Of a DNA stretch of 47,325 bases, positions 9,496-17,822 are shown piece after piece (the first letter of the stretch is position 1; every line of letters starts with the position of its first letter). This stretch comes from Comamonas sp. lk. Lineage in GTDB: Bacteria; Pseudomonadota; Gammaproteobacteria; Burkholderiales; Burkholderiaceae_C. Both the position numbers and the translations under genes were made by a program. A model generated the notes under the pieces. It searched no databases and had not been told where the DNA came from. It saw only the letters and a program-made list of their open reading frames with translations. Location: positions 1-47,325 of the forward strand of contig CAMELV010000032.1 in the NCBI GenBank assembly GCA_945925985.1. The letters run 5' to 3'.

Positions 9496-9956
9496 AGCAC
9501 GCCAATCAGTTGCACTTCAAACGTCACCGGCTGGCCAGCCAGCGGGTGGTTGAAGTCAAACAACACCGCCTCGCCGCGCTCATCGCTGCGCAACTGGCAC
9601 ACCGCACCGGCAAACTGGCCCTGGCCGTCGGGCGTAGGGAACTGCACCACATCGCCCACCTGGTACTGGGCCCCGGCCTCGCCCATCTCCGCCAGAACCT
9701 GTCGCGCCAGCCACTGCAGCATGGCCGGGTTGCGATCCCCAAAAGCGGCGCCCGCTGGCAGCGCAAAGGTGGCGCGGGCCCCCTCGGCCAGGCCCATCAG
9801 GCAGGTTTCCACGGCCGGTGACAGCTCGCCGCTACCCAGCGTCAAGGTGGCAGGCTTGCCGCCAAAGGTGTTGATCACATCGCCAGCCGGGCCGGCCAGC
9901 CGGTAATGCAGCGTGAGAAAGGAACCAGGTTCCACACAGACAGGGGTTGCGAGCAT
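9492..9956 (-). CDS. fkpB: FKBP-type peptidyl-prolyl cis-trans isomerase, SlpA type
   Basis: This 154-aa cytoplasmic FKBP-fold protein is of the SlpA/FkpB class: an N-terminal half-domain (SFLTLHYRLAGPAGDVINTF), then TLTLGSGELSPAVETCLMGL, an inserted flap domain (about residues 75-125) and a closing strand (FDFNHPLAGQPVTFEVQLIGV). The DFNHPLAG motif is characteristic of SlyD/SlpA-type FKBPs. It would catalyse prolyl isomerisation and act as a chaperone. Unlike SlyD it has no His-rich metal-binding tail. It is the first gene of the minus-strand unit, overlaps ispH by 4 bp, and is divergent from radC with an 83-bp shared promoter region. Confidence 0.9.
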   Translation of the reverse strand: MLATPVCVEPGSFLTLHYRLAGPAGDVINTFGGKPATLTLGSGELSPAVETCLMGLAEGARATFALPAGAAFGDRNPAMLQWLARQVLAEMGEAGAQYQVGDVVQFPTPDGQGQFAGAVCQLRSDERGEAVLFDFNHPLAGQPVTFEVQLIGVL

Positions 9957-10039
9957 AAAAGTTCCACCGAAAAATTAGGGCCATTGATCCCTGACCGGGG
10001 TTTGCCGAATAAACTGAACTGATTGTAAAAGCCGACACG

Positions 10040-10738
10040 ATGCCGCTCCAAGACCTCCCCCCCGATGCCCGTCCGCGCGAAAAGCTGCTGGCGCGCGGCC
10101 CCGGCGCCTTGAGCGACGTGGAATTGCTGGCGCTGCTGCTGCGCACCGGCATCAAGGGCAAGGGCGTGCTGCAGATGGCGCACGAGCTGCTGCAAATCAA
10201 AAGCGCCGACAACCCCAATGGGTTTGACGGCTTTGCCGGACTGCTGCACGCCAGTGCCAACGATCTCAAAAGCGTCAAGGGGCTGGGGCCGGCCAAACGG
10301 GCCGAACTGGTGGGCGTGCTAGAGCTGGCCCGCCGTGCCATGACCCAGCAACTGCGCGAGCGCACCGTGTTTGCCACGCCCGAGGCGGTCAAGGAGTACT
10401 TGCAACTGCACCTGGCGGCCAAGCCGCACGAGGTGTTTGCCGTGCTGTTTCTGGATACGCAAAACCGGCTGCTGGCGATGGAAGAACTGTTTCGCGGCAC
10501 CCTGACCCAAACCAGCGTCTACCCGCGTGAGGTGGTGTTGCGCGCCCTGCACCACCAGGCCAGCGCGGTGGTGCTGGCGCACAACCACCCCAGCGGCACG
10601 GTGGCCCCGTCACGCGCCGACGAGCACCTGACCCAAACCCTGAAAACCACGCTAGCACTGATTGACGTGCGGGTGCTGGACCACGTGATCGTGGCCCCGG
10701 GTCAGGCGCTGTCCATGGCCGAGCGGGGCTTGCTGTGA
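10040..10738 (+). CDS. radC: RadC family JAB-domain protein
   Basis: This 232-aa protein has an N-terminal helix-hairpin-helix region ([21 protein letters not shown] and [15 protein letters not shown]) and a C-terminal JAB/MPN metalloprotease-like domain with [15 protein letters not shown], the JAMM-type zinc signature (HxH plus Asp), and an upstream Glu in [10 protein letters not shown]. The family was historically linked to DNA repair. That role was later questioned, so the biochemical function is best called unknown. Length matches the family. It overlaps the downstream Smr gene by 4 bp (GTGA), showing a two-gene operon. Confidence 0.92.
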   Translation: MPLQDLPPDARPREKLLARGPGALSDVELLALLLRTGIKGKGVLQMAHELLQIKSADNPNGFDGFAGLLHASANDLKSVKGLGPAKRAELVGVLELARRAMTQQLRERTVFATPEAVKEYLQLHLAAKPHEVFAVLFLDTQNRLLAMEELFRGTLTQTSVYPREVVLRALHHQASAVVLAHNHPSGTVAPSRADEHLTQTLKTTLALIDVRVLDHVIVAPGQALSMAERGLL

Positions 10739-11394
10739 GCCCGGCACAGGTCAAGGTCAAGGTCACCAGCCTGGCCGAGCTGAAAACGGTGCAGCGCGAG
10801 ATCGCGGCCCGCACCGCGCAAGAGGCCAAGCACGCCGCCGAGCAGGCCCGCGCCCGACGCCAGGCCAGCAGCGAGCGCGAGCTCTTCATCCGCGCTGCGG
10901 GCGTGGTCCAGCCCCTGCCCGACAAGCGCCGGGCCATGCTCAAAAAGGCCCCGCCGGTGCCGGTGGTGATGCGCTACCAGCACGATGAGCAGGCGGTATT
11001 GCACGAGGCCATCAGCGACGAGTTTGATGTCGGTACTCTTCTGGATACCGACGACCTCCTGAGTTTTCGCCGCCCTGGCATCGGCACCGATGTGACACGC
11101 AAGTTGCGCCGGGGTGACTGGAGCATCCAGCGCCAGCTCGACCTGCACGGCCTGCGGCGCGACGACGCGCGGGAGGCCCTGAGCAGCTTTATTCGCGAAT
11201 CGCACAAACACGGCATCCGCTGCGTACGGGTGGTGCATGGCAAAGGGCTGGGATCACCGGGCAAGGCCCCGATCCTGAAAAGCCGGGTGCACAGCTGGCT
11301 GGTGCAAAAAAAGGAAGTTCTGGCCTTTGTGCAGGCCAAACCAGCCGACGGCGGCGCCGGGGCTTTGCTGGTACTGCTGATGACGGCACAATGA
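10735..11394 (+). CDS. Smr domain protein (YdaL/SmrA-like)
   Basis: This 219-aa protein starts at a GTG in the GTGA overlap with radC. The N-terminal third is charged and helical (Ala/Arg/Glu-rich, about residues 10-60). The C-terminal Smr domain carries [16 protein letters not shown] and [20 protein letters not shown], the DLHG and HGKG motifs typical of MutS2-type Smr nucleases. Stand-alone Smr proteins of this shape can have RNA or DNA endonuclease activity. Its substrate is not evident. Translation coupled to radC suggests, but does not prove, a shared nucleic-acid context. Confidence 0.88.
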   Translation: MSPAQVKVKVTSLAELKTVQREIAARTAQEAKHAAEQARARRQASSERELFIRAAGVVQPLPDKRRAMLKKAPPVPVVMRYQHDEQAVLHEAISDEFDVGTLLDTDDLLSFRRPGIGTDVTRKLRRGDWSIQRQLDLHGLRRDDAREALSSFIRESHKHGIRCVRVVHGKGLGSPGKAPILKSRVHSWLVQKKEVLAFVQAKPADGGAGALLVLLMTAQ

Positions 11395-11412
11395 CGGGCT
11401 GCGCCACCCGTC
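11393..11412 (+). terminator. Hairpin at the end of the radC-smr operon
   Basis: GACGGG (11393-11398) and CCCGTC (11407-11412) form a 6-bp GC-rich stem with an 8-base loop immediately after the Smr stop codon. No T-run follows, so termination strength is uncertain. Confidence 0.35.
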
Positions 11413-11455
11413 GGGGGCTTGCGGTCATTTGATTGTTTTTGAACCTGGGGTAACC

Positions 11456-12427
11456 ATGAAACGTCGACTCCTTTTAGGCGCTGGCACCGGCCTGCTGGCC
11501 AGCCCTGGCCTGTTGCTGGCGCAGGCCGCCTACCCGAATAAACCCATCCGCTACATCGTGCCCGTGGCACCCGGCGGCGGCAGCGACATGGTGGGCCGCA
11601 CCGTGACCGAGCGCTGGGGCAAGCTGCTGAACCAAACCTTTTTGGTCGACAACCAAGCCGGCGGCGGCGGCGTGATTGCCTGCCAGGTCACAGCCAAAGC
11701 GGCGCCCGATGGCTACACCCTGCTGCAGGGCTATGTCGCCACCCACGGCACCAGCCCGGCCACCCGCAAGCTGCCCTACGACCCAATCAAAGACTTCACG
11801 CCGATCGGCATGATCGGCGGCACCCCCAACGTGCTGGTGGTTAACAGCAGCCTACCCGTCAACACCCTCAAGGAATTTGCCGACTACCTGCGCAAAAACC
11901 CGGGCAAGCTCAGCTACGGTTCGGCCGGGGCCGGCTCACTCACCCACCTGACCATGGAGCTGTTCAAGCAGCAGGTCAACAGCTTCATGGTGCATATTCC
12001 CTACCGGGGCGTGGCACCGGCCTTCACCGACCTGATCGGCGGCCAGACGCAGGCCATGTTCCCCGGGCTGGCGGCGGCCATGCCGCACATCCGCTCGGGC
12101 CGGGTGCGGCCACTGGCGGTGACAGGCGTCAGCCGCCACCCACTGCTCAAAGACACCCCCACCCTGGTGGAGTTGGGCTACGCCGGCTTTGATGCGCAGC
12201 AGTGGTATGGCGTGGTGGGCCCAGCCAATATGCCGGCGGCCATCGTCAAGCAACTCAACGAGTCGCTGGAAACCGTGCTGAAGGCGCCTGACCTGCGCGA
12301 TAAGCTCGCATCTGAGGCGCTGGAGCCCATCTCGATGTCGCCGGAGAAGTTTGCCCAGTTCATGCGGGCCGACATCGAGCGCTGGACCAAGCTGGCGCAG
12401 GACCGCAAGATCGACCTGGACGCCTGA
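11456..12427 (+). CDS. Bug/TctC-family tripartite tricarboxylate transporter substrate-binding protein
   Basis: This 323-aa secreted binding protein starts at the ATG at 11456 (MKRRLLLGAGTGLLASPGLLLAQA). A TTG start at 11429 would place nine residues before the signal peptide. Family features are YPNKPIRYIVPVAPGGGSDMVGR near the mature N-terminus, YDPIKDFTPIGMI, PGKLSYGSAGAGSLTHL and HIPYRGVAPAFTDLIGGQ. Bug proteins bind carboxylates or aromatic acids in the periplasm, and betaproteobacteria encode many of them without adjacent permeases. This one is such an orphan: no TctA/TctB genes lie nearby. The ligand is unknown. Confidence 0.9.
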   Translation: MKRRLLLGAGTGLLASPGLLLAQAAYPNKPIRYIVPVAPGGGSDMVGRTVTERWGKLLNQTFLVDNQAGGGGVIACQVTAKAAPDGYTLLQGYVATHGTSPATRKLPYDPIKDFTPIGMIGGTPNVLVVNSSLPVNTLKEFADYLRKNPGKLSYGSAGAGSLTHLTMELFKQQVNSFMVHIPYRGVAPAFTDLIGGQTQAMFPGLAAAMPHIRSGRVRPLAVTGVSRHPLLKDTPTLVELGYAGFDAQQWYGVVGPANMPAAIVKQLNESLETVLKAPDLRDKLASEALEPISMSPEKFAQFMRADIERWTKLAQDRKIDLDA

Positions 12428-12471
12428 GGCGTCCCCGGCGGCCGACACCTGCTGCGTTCAGGCCTCAGGCG
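12421..12471. terminator. Bidirectional hairpin between the Bug gene and the hemoglobin gene
   Basis: CGCCTGAGGC (12421-12430) and GCCTCAGGCG (12462-12471) are perfectly complementary over 10 bp. They span the stop codons of two convergent genes, with a 31-base GC-rich loop. The position fits a transcription-ending structure for both strands; there is no T-run. Confidence 0.45.
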
Positions 12472-12865
12472 TGTTGCGCATCCAGTCGGCCGTCTGAAAG
12501 AAGGCCCCACCCAGGCGCAGCCGCAAGTCGTCGGGCACGCCGGTTTCCTGCATCGCCTGGTCCATGCAGGCCAGCCACTGGTCGCGCTCGGTGTTGCCAA
12601 TCACGAACGGCATGTGGCGGGCGCGCAGCCGGGGGTGGCCGAAGCGCTCGGTGTAATGCTGCGGCCCACCGAGCCAGCCGCACAAATACCAGAACAGCTT
12701 TTGCCTCGCCTGTGCCAGCGTGTTGCCGTGCGCCGCTCGCAGCGCCGCATAAGCCGGCTCCAGGTCCATCAGGTCATAAAACCGCTCTGCCAGCGCCAGC
12801 ACCTGGGACTCACCCCCGAGGGTGTCAAACGGCGTGGCGGCCGTCGAGGGCTCGTCAATGCTCAT
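12458..12865 (-). CDS. Group 2 truncated hemoglobin
   Basis: This 135-aa 2/2 hemoglobin starts at the ATG at 12865 (MSIDEPSTAATPFDTLGGE), inside an ATGA overlap with the upstream permease gene. An upstream start would add 36 Gly/Ala-rich residues read from the permease gene and is rejected. Family features are LAERFYDLMD in helix B, YLCGWLGGPQHYTERFGHPRLRARHMPF, whose RHMPF should contain the proximal heme histidine, and a group II-type Trp in RDQWLACMD. Such globins bind O2, NO or CO and can protect from NO or supply oxygen. No partner reductase gene lies near. Confidence 0.9.
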   Translation of the reverse strand: MSIDEPSTAATPFDTLGGESQVLALAERFYDLMDLEPAYAALRAAHGNTLAQARQKLFWYLCGWLGGPQHYTERFGHPRLRARHMPFVIGNTERDQWLACMDQAMQETGVPDDLRLRLGGAFFQTADWMRNTPEA

Positions 12866-15384
12866 GATGAAATCGCCCGCCGCAAGGTCTCCACCACCGG
12901 CCGGCGCAGCACCTCGCGCAGGCCCCACCAGCCAGCCGCCAGCGCCAACAAAGCGCCGCTGAGCGAGCCCCACAGCGGCACCCAGAGCGACACCACCCAG
13001 TCAAACTGGAACACGTAGTGGGCCAGGGCCCATCCCACCACCGAGGCCACCAGCGAAGCCAGTAGCCCGGCCAACAGGCCCACGCCCAGCAGCTCGGCGC
13101 GCTGCACCTGGCGCAGCAGACTGCTGCGTGCGCCCATGGCCCGCAATATGGCAAATTCACGCGCCCGCTCCTCGCGGGTGGCGGTCACTGCCGCGAACAG
13201 CACCACCAGCCCCGCCGCCAGCGTGAAAGCAAACAAAAACTCAATGGCCCGGGTCACCTGGTCCAGCACGCGCTGCACCTGGGTGAAGGTGCTGCTCATG
13301 TCCACATTGGTGATGTTGGGGAAACGCCGCACCAGCGCATTGTCAAAGCCCGGCGTGGCCGGGGCCTTGAAGGCGCCCATGTAGGTGCTGGGAACATCAG
13401 TCATGCGGCTGACCGGGTACATGGCAAAGAAGTTGGCTCGCAGCGAGCCCCAGTCCACCTTGCGCAGCGAGGTGATGCGGGCCTCGTTCTGCACGCCGCC
13501 AACGTCAAACAACAGCGTGTCGCCCAGCTTCAGGCCCAGGGTCTTAGCCAGACCGTCTTCCACGCTGATGGCGCCGGCCTCTTCCTCCACCCAGCGGCCG
13601 TCCACCACCAGGTTTTGCACCGGCATGGCGGCACTGTGCGACAGATTGAACTCGCGGTCTACCAGCCGGCGAGCACGCTCATCGGCGTAGTCCTCAGGCG
13701 TCACGGTCCGTCCGTTTACGGCCAACAAACGGCCGCGGATCATCGGGTACCAGTCAAAGCGCGAGACACCAGACTCGGTCAGGGCCTGACGAAAAGCATC
13801 ACCCTGCTCCGGCATGATGTTGATGACAAAGCGGTTGGGTGCGTCGGCCGGGGTGGCCTTACGCCAGCTGTTGATCAAGTCGGTACGCAAGAGCACCAGC
13901 AATACCAGCGCCAGCAGGCCCACCGACAGGGCGCTGACCTGCACCACCGTGTAAGCGGGCCGGGCCGAGATCTGGCGCGTGGCCAGCACCAGCCAGCGCG
14001 GCGCCGTGCTCTCGTTGACCTGCCAGCGCAGCAGCTTGACCGCCAGCCAGCTCAGCAGGGCAAACACGCCGGTGGCGCCGGCAAAGCCACCCACGGCGAT
14101 CAGGCCCAGCGTCAGGTCGCTGCTGGCGGCCAGCAACAGGGCGGCAAATCCGGCCACACCGACGCCCAGCACGCCCAGCGAGGCGGGCTTGAGCCGGCCC
14201 ACATCACGCCGGATCACCCGCAGTGGCGGCACCTGCGCCAATTGCAGCACCGGCGGCAGGCCAAAAGCCAGCAGCAGCGTCAAGCCCATGCCCATGCCAA
14301 ACAGCACCGGCCAGATGCCCGGCGCCGGCAGGGCCGCATCGACCAGACCGGCCAGCAGCAGAACAAACACGTGGTGCACGGCGTAGCCGCAGAGCACGCC
14401 CAAGGCACTGGCCATGAGGCCGACTGCGGCAAACTCAAAGGCATAGGCCGAGGCAATGGTGCGCTGGCTCAGGCCCAGCACCCGCAGCATGGCGCAGTCG
14501 TCCAGGTGGTTGGCAGCAAAACCGCGGGCCGACAGGGCCACCGCCACCGCACTGAGCAGCGCCGCCAGCAGGGCGATCAGGTTCAGAAACTTCTCGGCCC
14601 GCTCCAGCGTTTGCCCCAGCTCGGGCCGGCCACCCTCAAGCGACTCCACCCGCACGCCGCGCACCGTGCGGTTTTTGACCTCCCCCTGCGCCCAGGCCAC
14701 AAAGGCGTTAACGCCGGCATCCTCGCCCGCCACCGCCTGCCGGTAGGTCAGCCGGCTGGCCGGCTGCACCAGCCCGGTGGCAGCGAGGTCAGCCCGGTGA
14801 ATCATCACGCGCGGGGCAAAGTTCATGAAGCCGGCGCCACGGTCGGGCTCAGTCACGATGAGCCGCGTGACCCGCAGCTTGCTGTCGCCCAGCAGCAGCT
14901 CATCCCCCACGGCCAGCCCCAGGGCTTCGAGCAGCGGGGCTTCCACCCAGGCCTGGCCGGGCGCCGGGATGTCACGGGTCAGATTACCCGTCCCGTCGAC
15001 TTGTGTGGCCACCCGCAGCGCACCGCGCAGCGGGTAGCCGGGTGCCACCACCTTCAGTGCCACCAGCTTGCTGTTGCCGCCCCGGGCCTCCGGGGCCCGC
15101 GCCATGGTGGGGAACCCCAGCGTCTCCACCATCTGCAAGCCCAGGCCGCGGGCTTTGGCCTCAAAGGCCGGCGGCGGCGGGTTGTCACTGACGATCACCG
15201 CGTCACCACCCAGCAACTGCCGCGCATCGCGCTGCATGCCGCCCTGCAGCCTGTCAGCAAAAAACCCGACCGCCGTCAAGGCCGCCACCGCCAGCGTTAC
15301 CGCCAGCACCAGCAGGCGCAACTCGCCCGACCGCAGGTCGCGCCAGAGGGTGCGGCTGCCCAACTGCCAAAAAGAAATGTTCAT
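12862..15384 (-). CDS. Large FtsX-family ABC transporter permease (YbbP-like)
   Basis: This 840-aa inner-membrane protein has an N-terminal membrane anchor (LRLLVLAVTLAVAALTAVGFF), a large periplasmic domain (about residues 45-255), a first group of membrane segments with an FtsX domain (about 260-380), a middle membrane/periplasmic part, and a second FtsX domain near the C-terminus (about 720-835, with AREFAILRAMGARSSLLRQVQRAELLGVG). Length and layout match E. coli YbbP (804 aa), the permease of a putative lipid or lipoprotein export system. The usual partner ATPase (YbbA) and TesA-type esterase are not adjacent here, so the ATPase must be encoded elsewhere. It overlaps the hemoglobin gene by ATGA. 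Confidence 0.88.
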   Translation of the reverse strand: MNISFWQLGSRTLWRDLRSGELRLLVLAVTLAVAALTAVGFFADRLQGGMQRDARQLLGGDAVIVSDNPPPPAFEAKARGLGLQMVETLGFPTMARAPEARGGNSKLVALKVVAPGYPLRGALRVATQVDGTGNLTRDIPAPGQAWVEAPLLEALGLAVGDELLLGDSKLRVTRLIVTEPDRGAGFMNFAPRVMIHRADLAATGLVQPASRLTYRQAVAGEDAGVNAFVAWAQGEVKNRTVRGVRVESLEGGRPELGQTLERAEKFLNLIALLAALLSAVAVALSARGFAANHLDDCAMLRVLGLSQRTIASAYAFEFAAVGLMASALGVLCGYAVHHVFVLLLAGLVDAALPAPGIWPVLFGMGMGLTLLLAFGLPPVLQLAQVPPLRVIRRDVGRLKPASLGVLGVGVAGFAALLLAASSDLTLGLIAVGGFAGATGVFALLSWLAVKLLRWQVNESTAPRWLVLATRQISARPAYTVVQVSALSVGLLALVLLVLLRTDLINSWRKATPADAPNRFVINIMPEQGDAFRQALTESGVSRFDWYPMIRGRLLAVNGRTVTPEDYADERARRLVDREFNLSHSAAMPVQNLVVDGRWVEEEAGAISVEDGLAKTLGLKLGDTLLFDVGGVQNEARITSLRKVDWGSLRANFFAMYPVSRMTDVPSTYMGAFKAPATPGFDNALVRRFPNITNVDMSSTFTQVQRVLDQVTRAIEFLFAFTLAAGLVVLFAAVTATREERAREFAILRAMGARSSLLRQVQRAELLGVGLLAGLLASLVASVVGWALAHYVFQFDWVVSLWVPLWGSLSGALLALAAGWWGLREVLRRPVVETLRRAISS

Positions 15385-15466
15385 GGGGTTAGGTTAGCAC
15401 CGAAGTTAGAGCTCGGTAGTCAGGCAGGGATATGAGGTATGGTTCAGTCCTTAAGGAGATCCCCGC

Positions 15467-16258
15467 ATGCTTGTCGAACGAATCTGGACCGGTAACGCCT
15501 ACCGCAACTACAACTACCTGATCGCCTGCCCGGAGACCGGAGAGGCGCTGGCGATTGACCCGCTGGACCACGAAAAATGCCTGGCCACGGCAAGGGTCAA
15601 GGGCTGGCAGATCACCCAACTGCTCAACACCCACGAGCATGCCGACCACACCGGCGGCAACGCGGCGGTGGTGGCCGCCACCGGCGCCAAGGTGATTGCC
15701 CACCACAAGGCCGGTGGTCGCATCAGCGGGGTAGACCGGGGCGTGCAGGCGGGGGATGTGATCAAGGTCGGCAAGACGGTGGAGCTTGAATGTCTGGACA
15801 CCCCCGGCCACACCCTGTGCCACATCTGCCTGTTTGCCCACACCGAGCAGCCGGCGCTGTTCTCGGGCGACACGCTGTTCAATGCCGGTGCCGGCAACAC
15901 CCACAACGGCGGCGACACCAGCGCCCTGTACCGCACTTTTGCCAAGCAACTAGCCCGGCTGCCAGGCAACACGCGGCTCTACCCGGGGCATGACTACATT
16001 GAGACCAACCTCAAGTTCACCCTGTCGCGCGAGCCCGACAACGCCGCCGCACAGGCCCTGTTGCCCAGCGTGACCGGCCACGACCCAGCCAGCTCGGTGG
16101 TGACCACGCTGGCCCAAGAGCATGCACACAACACATTTTTTCGACTGGACAGTGCCAGTGTGATGGCTGGTCTGCGTTCAGCAGTACCCGACATACCAGC
16201 CAATCCCGATGCCGAGACCGTCTTCCGGACCCTGCGGGAACTGCGCAACAAGTGGTGA
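15467..16258 (+). CDS. gloB: Hydroxyacylglutathione hydrolase (glyoxalase II)
   Basis: This 263-aa metallo-beta-lactamase-fold enzyme hydrolyses S-lactoylglutathione to lactate and glutathione, completing methylglyoxal detoxification in the cytoplasm. The binuclear metal site is seen in LLNTHEHADHTGGN (THxHxDH), the later metal His in DTPGHTLCH, the metal Asp in LFSGDTLFNAGAGNTHNGGD, and the final His in LYPGHDYIETNLKF. The C-terminal helical glutathione-binding domain is present but shows the sequence TFFRLDSASVMAGL rather than the canonical P-FLR ending, so substrate preference could differ. The ATG is preceded by AAGGAG. It is a single-gene unit, divergent from the permease. Confidence 0.88.
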   Translation: MLVERIWTGNAYRNYNYLIACPETGEALAIDPLDHEKCLATARVKGWQITQLLNTHEHADHTGGNAAVVAATGAKVIAHHKAGGRISGVDRGVQAGDVIKVGKTVELECLDTPGHTLCHICLFAHTEQPALFSGDTLFNAGAGNTHNGGDTSALYRTFAKQLARLPGNTRLYPGHDYIETNLKFTLSREPDNAAAQALLPSVTGHDPASSVVTTLAQEHAHNTFFRLDSASVMAGLRSAVPDIPANPDAETVFRTLRELRNKW

Positions 16259-16277
16259 CAATGGCTGAGCGGATAGC

Positions 16278-16303
16278 CCCAGTCAAGCCAGACCAAGACT
16301 GGG
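16278..16303. terminator. Hairpin between convergent gloB and the 263-aa protein gene
   Basis: CCCAGTC (16278-16284) and GACTGGG (16297-16303) form a 7-bp stem with a 12-base loop. It overlaps the 3' end of the minus-strand gene and lies 20 bp past the gloB stop. No T-run is visible. Confidence 0.4.
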
Positions 16304-17074
16304 CAGCCACTCCAGCCCATTGAAAAACGGGCGCCCCAGGGCCACGAATTGCTCCCAAAGCGTGAACGGGCTGGCAGCGCCTGAAACCTCAGTTTCAAAA
16401 AAGGCGGCGGCACTCAGCCCTTCGGTTTCTGCCAAAACAAGCAGCGTGGCCTCTTCGGTCTCAATCACGGCCCCACCAAGTACAACGCGTTTGTCGGTAG
16501 AACGCCATTTGCGCGATTTTTCCGTCATTCGTTTCAAGGCCTGCGCGGTGAGAAAAGCATAGCTGGCGACATGCTGCTGCACATGTGCAGCCAGCCAGCT
16601 GCTTCCCAAGACAGTCTCCTTGACCCAGATTCTGGACTTTCCGAAGCCGGGCCGAACGTGGGCCAAATCGCAACTCAGCGCCACCTCGGAGTACTTGCCC
16701 CAAAGGAACCTTGGCGGTGCTGAACCAGACCAGGCAACCCCACACCTTTGTGCAAAGTTGCGGTTATTGCCAAAGGTGAGGTCGACCAGTTCGCGCTCGG
16801 ACTGCTCTGGCCCTTCAGACTCGATCCAGCAGTGGTAGGCACCGCCTAATGGGTTGTCAAAAGCATGTTTGTCGGTCATGTAGATCAACTGGCTGGTCCC
16901 GGTATCAAACACCACCTTGCCAGCGACCGGCCGAAACGGCTTCTCCAGCTCAATGGCGGCCAGATTCGAACCCACCACTGCATAGGCGTGGCACAGGGAC
17001 AGGTGCTTTTCAGGGAAATGCGTCTGCATCACATCTGAAACCGAACTCGCGATCAATCTCTTTGTCTTAATCAT
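16283..17074 (-). CDS. Uncharacterised 263-aa protein, possible papain/transglutaminase-like fold
   Basis: I do not recognise this protein with confidence. It has no signal peptide or membrane segment. Three conserved-looking pieces occur in the order Cys-His-Asp: KHLSLCHAYAVVGSNL (Cys about 28), GGAYHCWIESEG (His about 81) and ERELVDLTFGNN (Asp about 98). The order and the HCWIE/VDLTF pattern resemble papain-like or transglutaminase-like Cys-His-Asp triads, but this is by eye only. A Trp-rich middle part (RFLWGKYSEV, RIWVKETVLGSSW) and a C-terminal segment (FTLWEQFVALGRPFFNG) follow. By eye, GC is lower here than in the flanks, and the gene is unrelated in function to gloB, so a recent acquisition is possible. 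Confidence 0.5.
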   Translation of the reverse strand: MIKTKRLIASSVSDVMQTHFPEKHLSLCHAYAVVGSNLAAIELEKPFRPVAGKVVFDTGTSQLIYMTDKHAFDNPLGGAYHCWIESEGPEQSERELVDLTFGNNRNFAQRCGVAWSGSAPPRFLWGKYSEVALSCDLAHVRPGFGKSRIWVKETVLGSSWLAAHVQQHVASYAFLTAQALKRMTEKSRKWRSTDKRVVLGGAVIETEEATLLVLAETEGLSAAAFFETEVSGAASPFTLWEQFVALGRPFFNGLEWLPSLGLA

Positions 17075-17222
17075 GGTTGGCCATTAGGCGCTTTTTTGTA
17101 CGACGGTTGCTCCCAACTACTTTTTCGGCCAAACGACATGGAACTTGAGGTTTTTTCACCGATCACCGGAAAGGAATGGTCGTCAAGCAGGTGCTTGCGG
17201 CCATGCTGCGACCTGATCGGGG

Positions 17223-17271
17223 GCGGGAATGACGGAAGGCTGCGGGAATGACCGGCTACGAGCGGGAATGA
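17223..17271. repeat. Three spaced GCGGGAATGA half-repeats
   Basis: GCGGGAATGA occurs at 17223-17232, 17242-17251 and 17262-17271, with start-to-start spacing of 19 and 20 bp. The unit equals one arm of the dRS3-like repeats at 2533 and 31459. The last copy supplies the final codons of the minus-strand membrane-protein gene. The rest of the 17075-17255 gap shows no gene and no clear signal. Confidence 0.55.
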
Positions 17272-17822
17272 TGAACAGTTGCCCAACGCCCCAGCAGCAG
17301 CATCGCCAGGGCCAGACCGATGTGCAGGAACTCACCTGGCCGCAGCGGACCAGCACTGAACTGGGCGGCAAAGGTGGCAAAGGCCAGCACCATGCAGATG
17401 CCAGCGCCCAATGCGAGCAAATCACGGCGACGAACCGCCACCGCCGCTAGGGTGAGTGCCGAGGCAAAAGCGCAGACCGAGCCCCATAGCTTGATGCCAG
17501 CGACAACCCCGATCAGCACGCAAAGCACCGCCGCGACGACGGCAAAAATCCAGGCGTAACGGCGCTGGGACGCCACAGCGCCAGCTGGCGCCACCAAAGC
17601 CAGCGCGAGCAAGGGCAAACCCACGCCCGCCCCGAGCAGCGACACAAACTGGTGCAGTTGCGGCAAAGGCAACACCCCGGAAAAGCGCAGGGTGCCCAAC
17701 ACCGCTGCACTGCCCAGCAGCACGCACCCCAGACGCAGCGCGGGCAAGTGTCGGGCGGGGCCCAGTACCACCCAAAAAGCAGCCAGTGCCAAAAGGCCGT
17801 CGAACCCGGCCTGCCAGTTCAT
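17256..17822 (-). CDS. Uncharacterised six-helix membrane protein
   Basis: This 188-aa protein is almost entirely hydrophobic, with about six predicted membrane segments separated by short Arg-containing loops (PARHLPALR, SQRRYAW, VRRRDLL). I recognise no catalytic motif. It overlaps the preceding sterol-desaturase-family gene by ATGA (17819-17822), so the two are translationally coupled. Its last codons lie in a short repeated sequence (GCGGGAATGA units), so the C-terminal HHSRS tail may have arisen by repeat insertion. A role as a membrane partner of the hydroxylase is an inference from coupling only. Confidence 0.7.
   Translation of the reverse strand: MNWQAGFDGLLALAAFWVVLGPARHLPALRLGCVLLGSAAVLGTLRFSGVLPLPQLHQFVSLLGAGVGLPLLALALVAPAGAVASQRRYAWIFAVVAAVLCVLIGVVAGIKLWGSVCAFASALTLAAVAVRRRDLLALGAGICMVLAFATFAAQFSAGPLRPGEFLHIGLALAMLLLGRWATVHHSRS

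Noticed and set aside
13615..15435. 606-aa plus-strand open frame
   Set aside because: It is antisense to the FtsX-type permease. Its Gln/His/Arg-rich product is typical of a shadow frame in GC-rich DNA.
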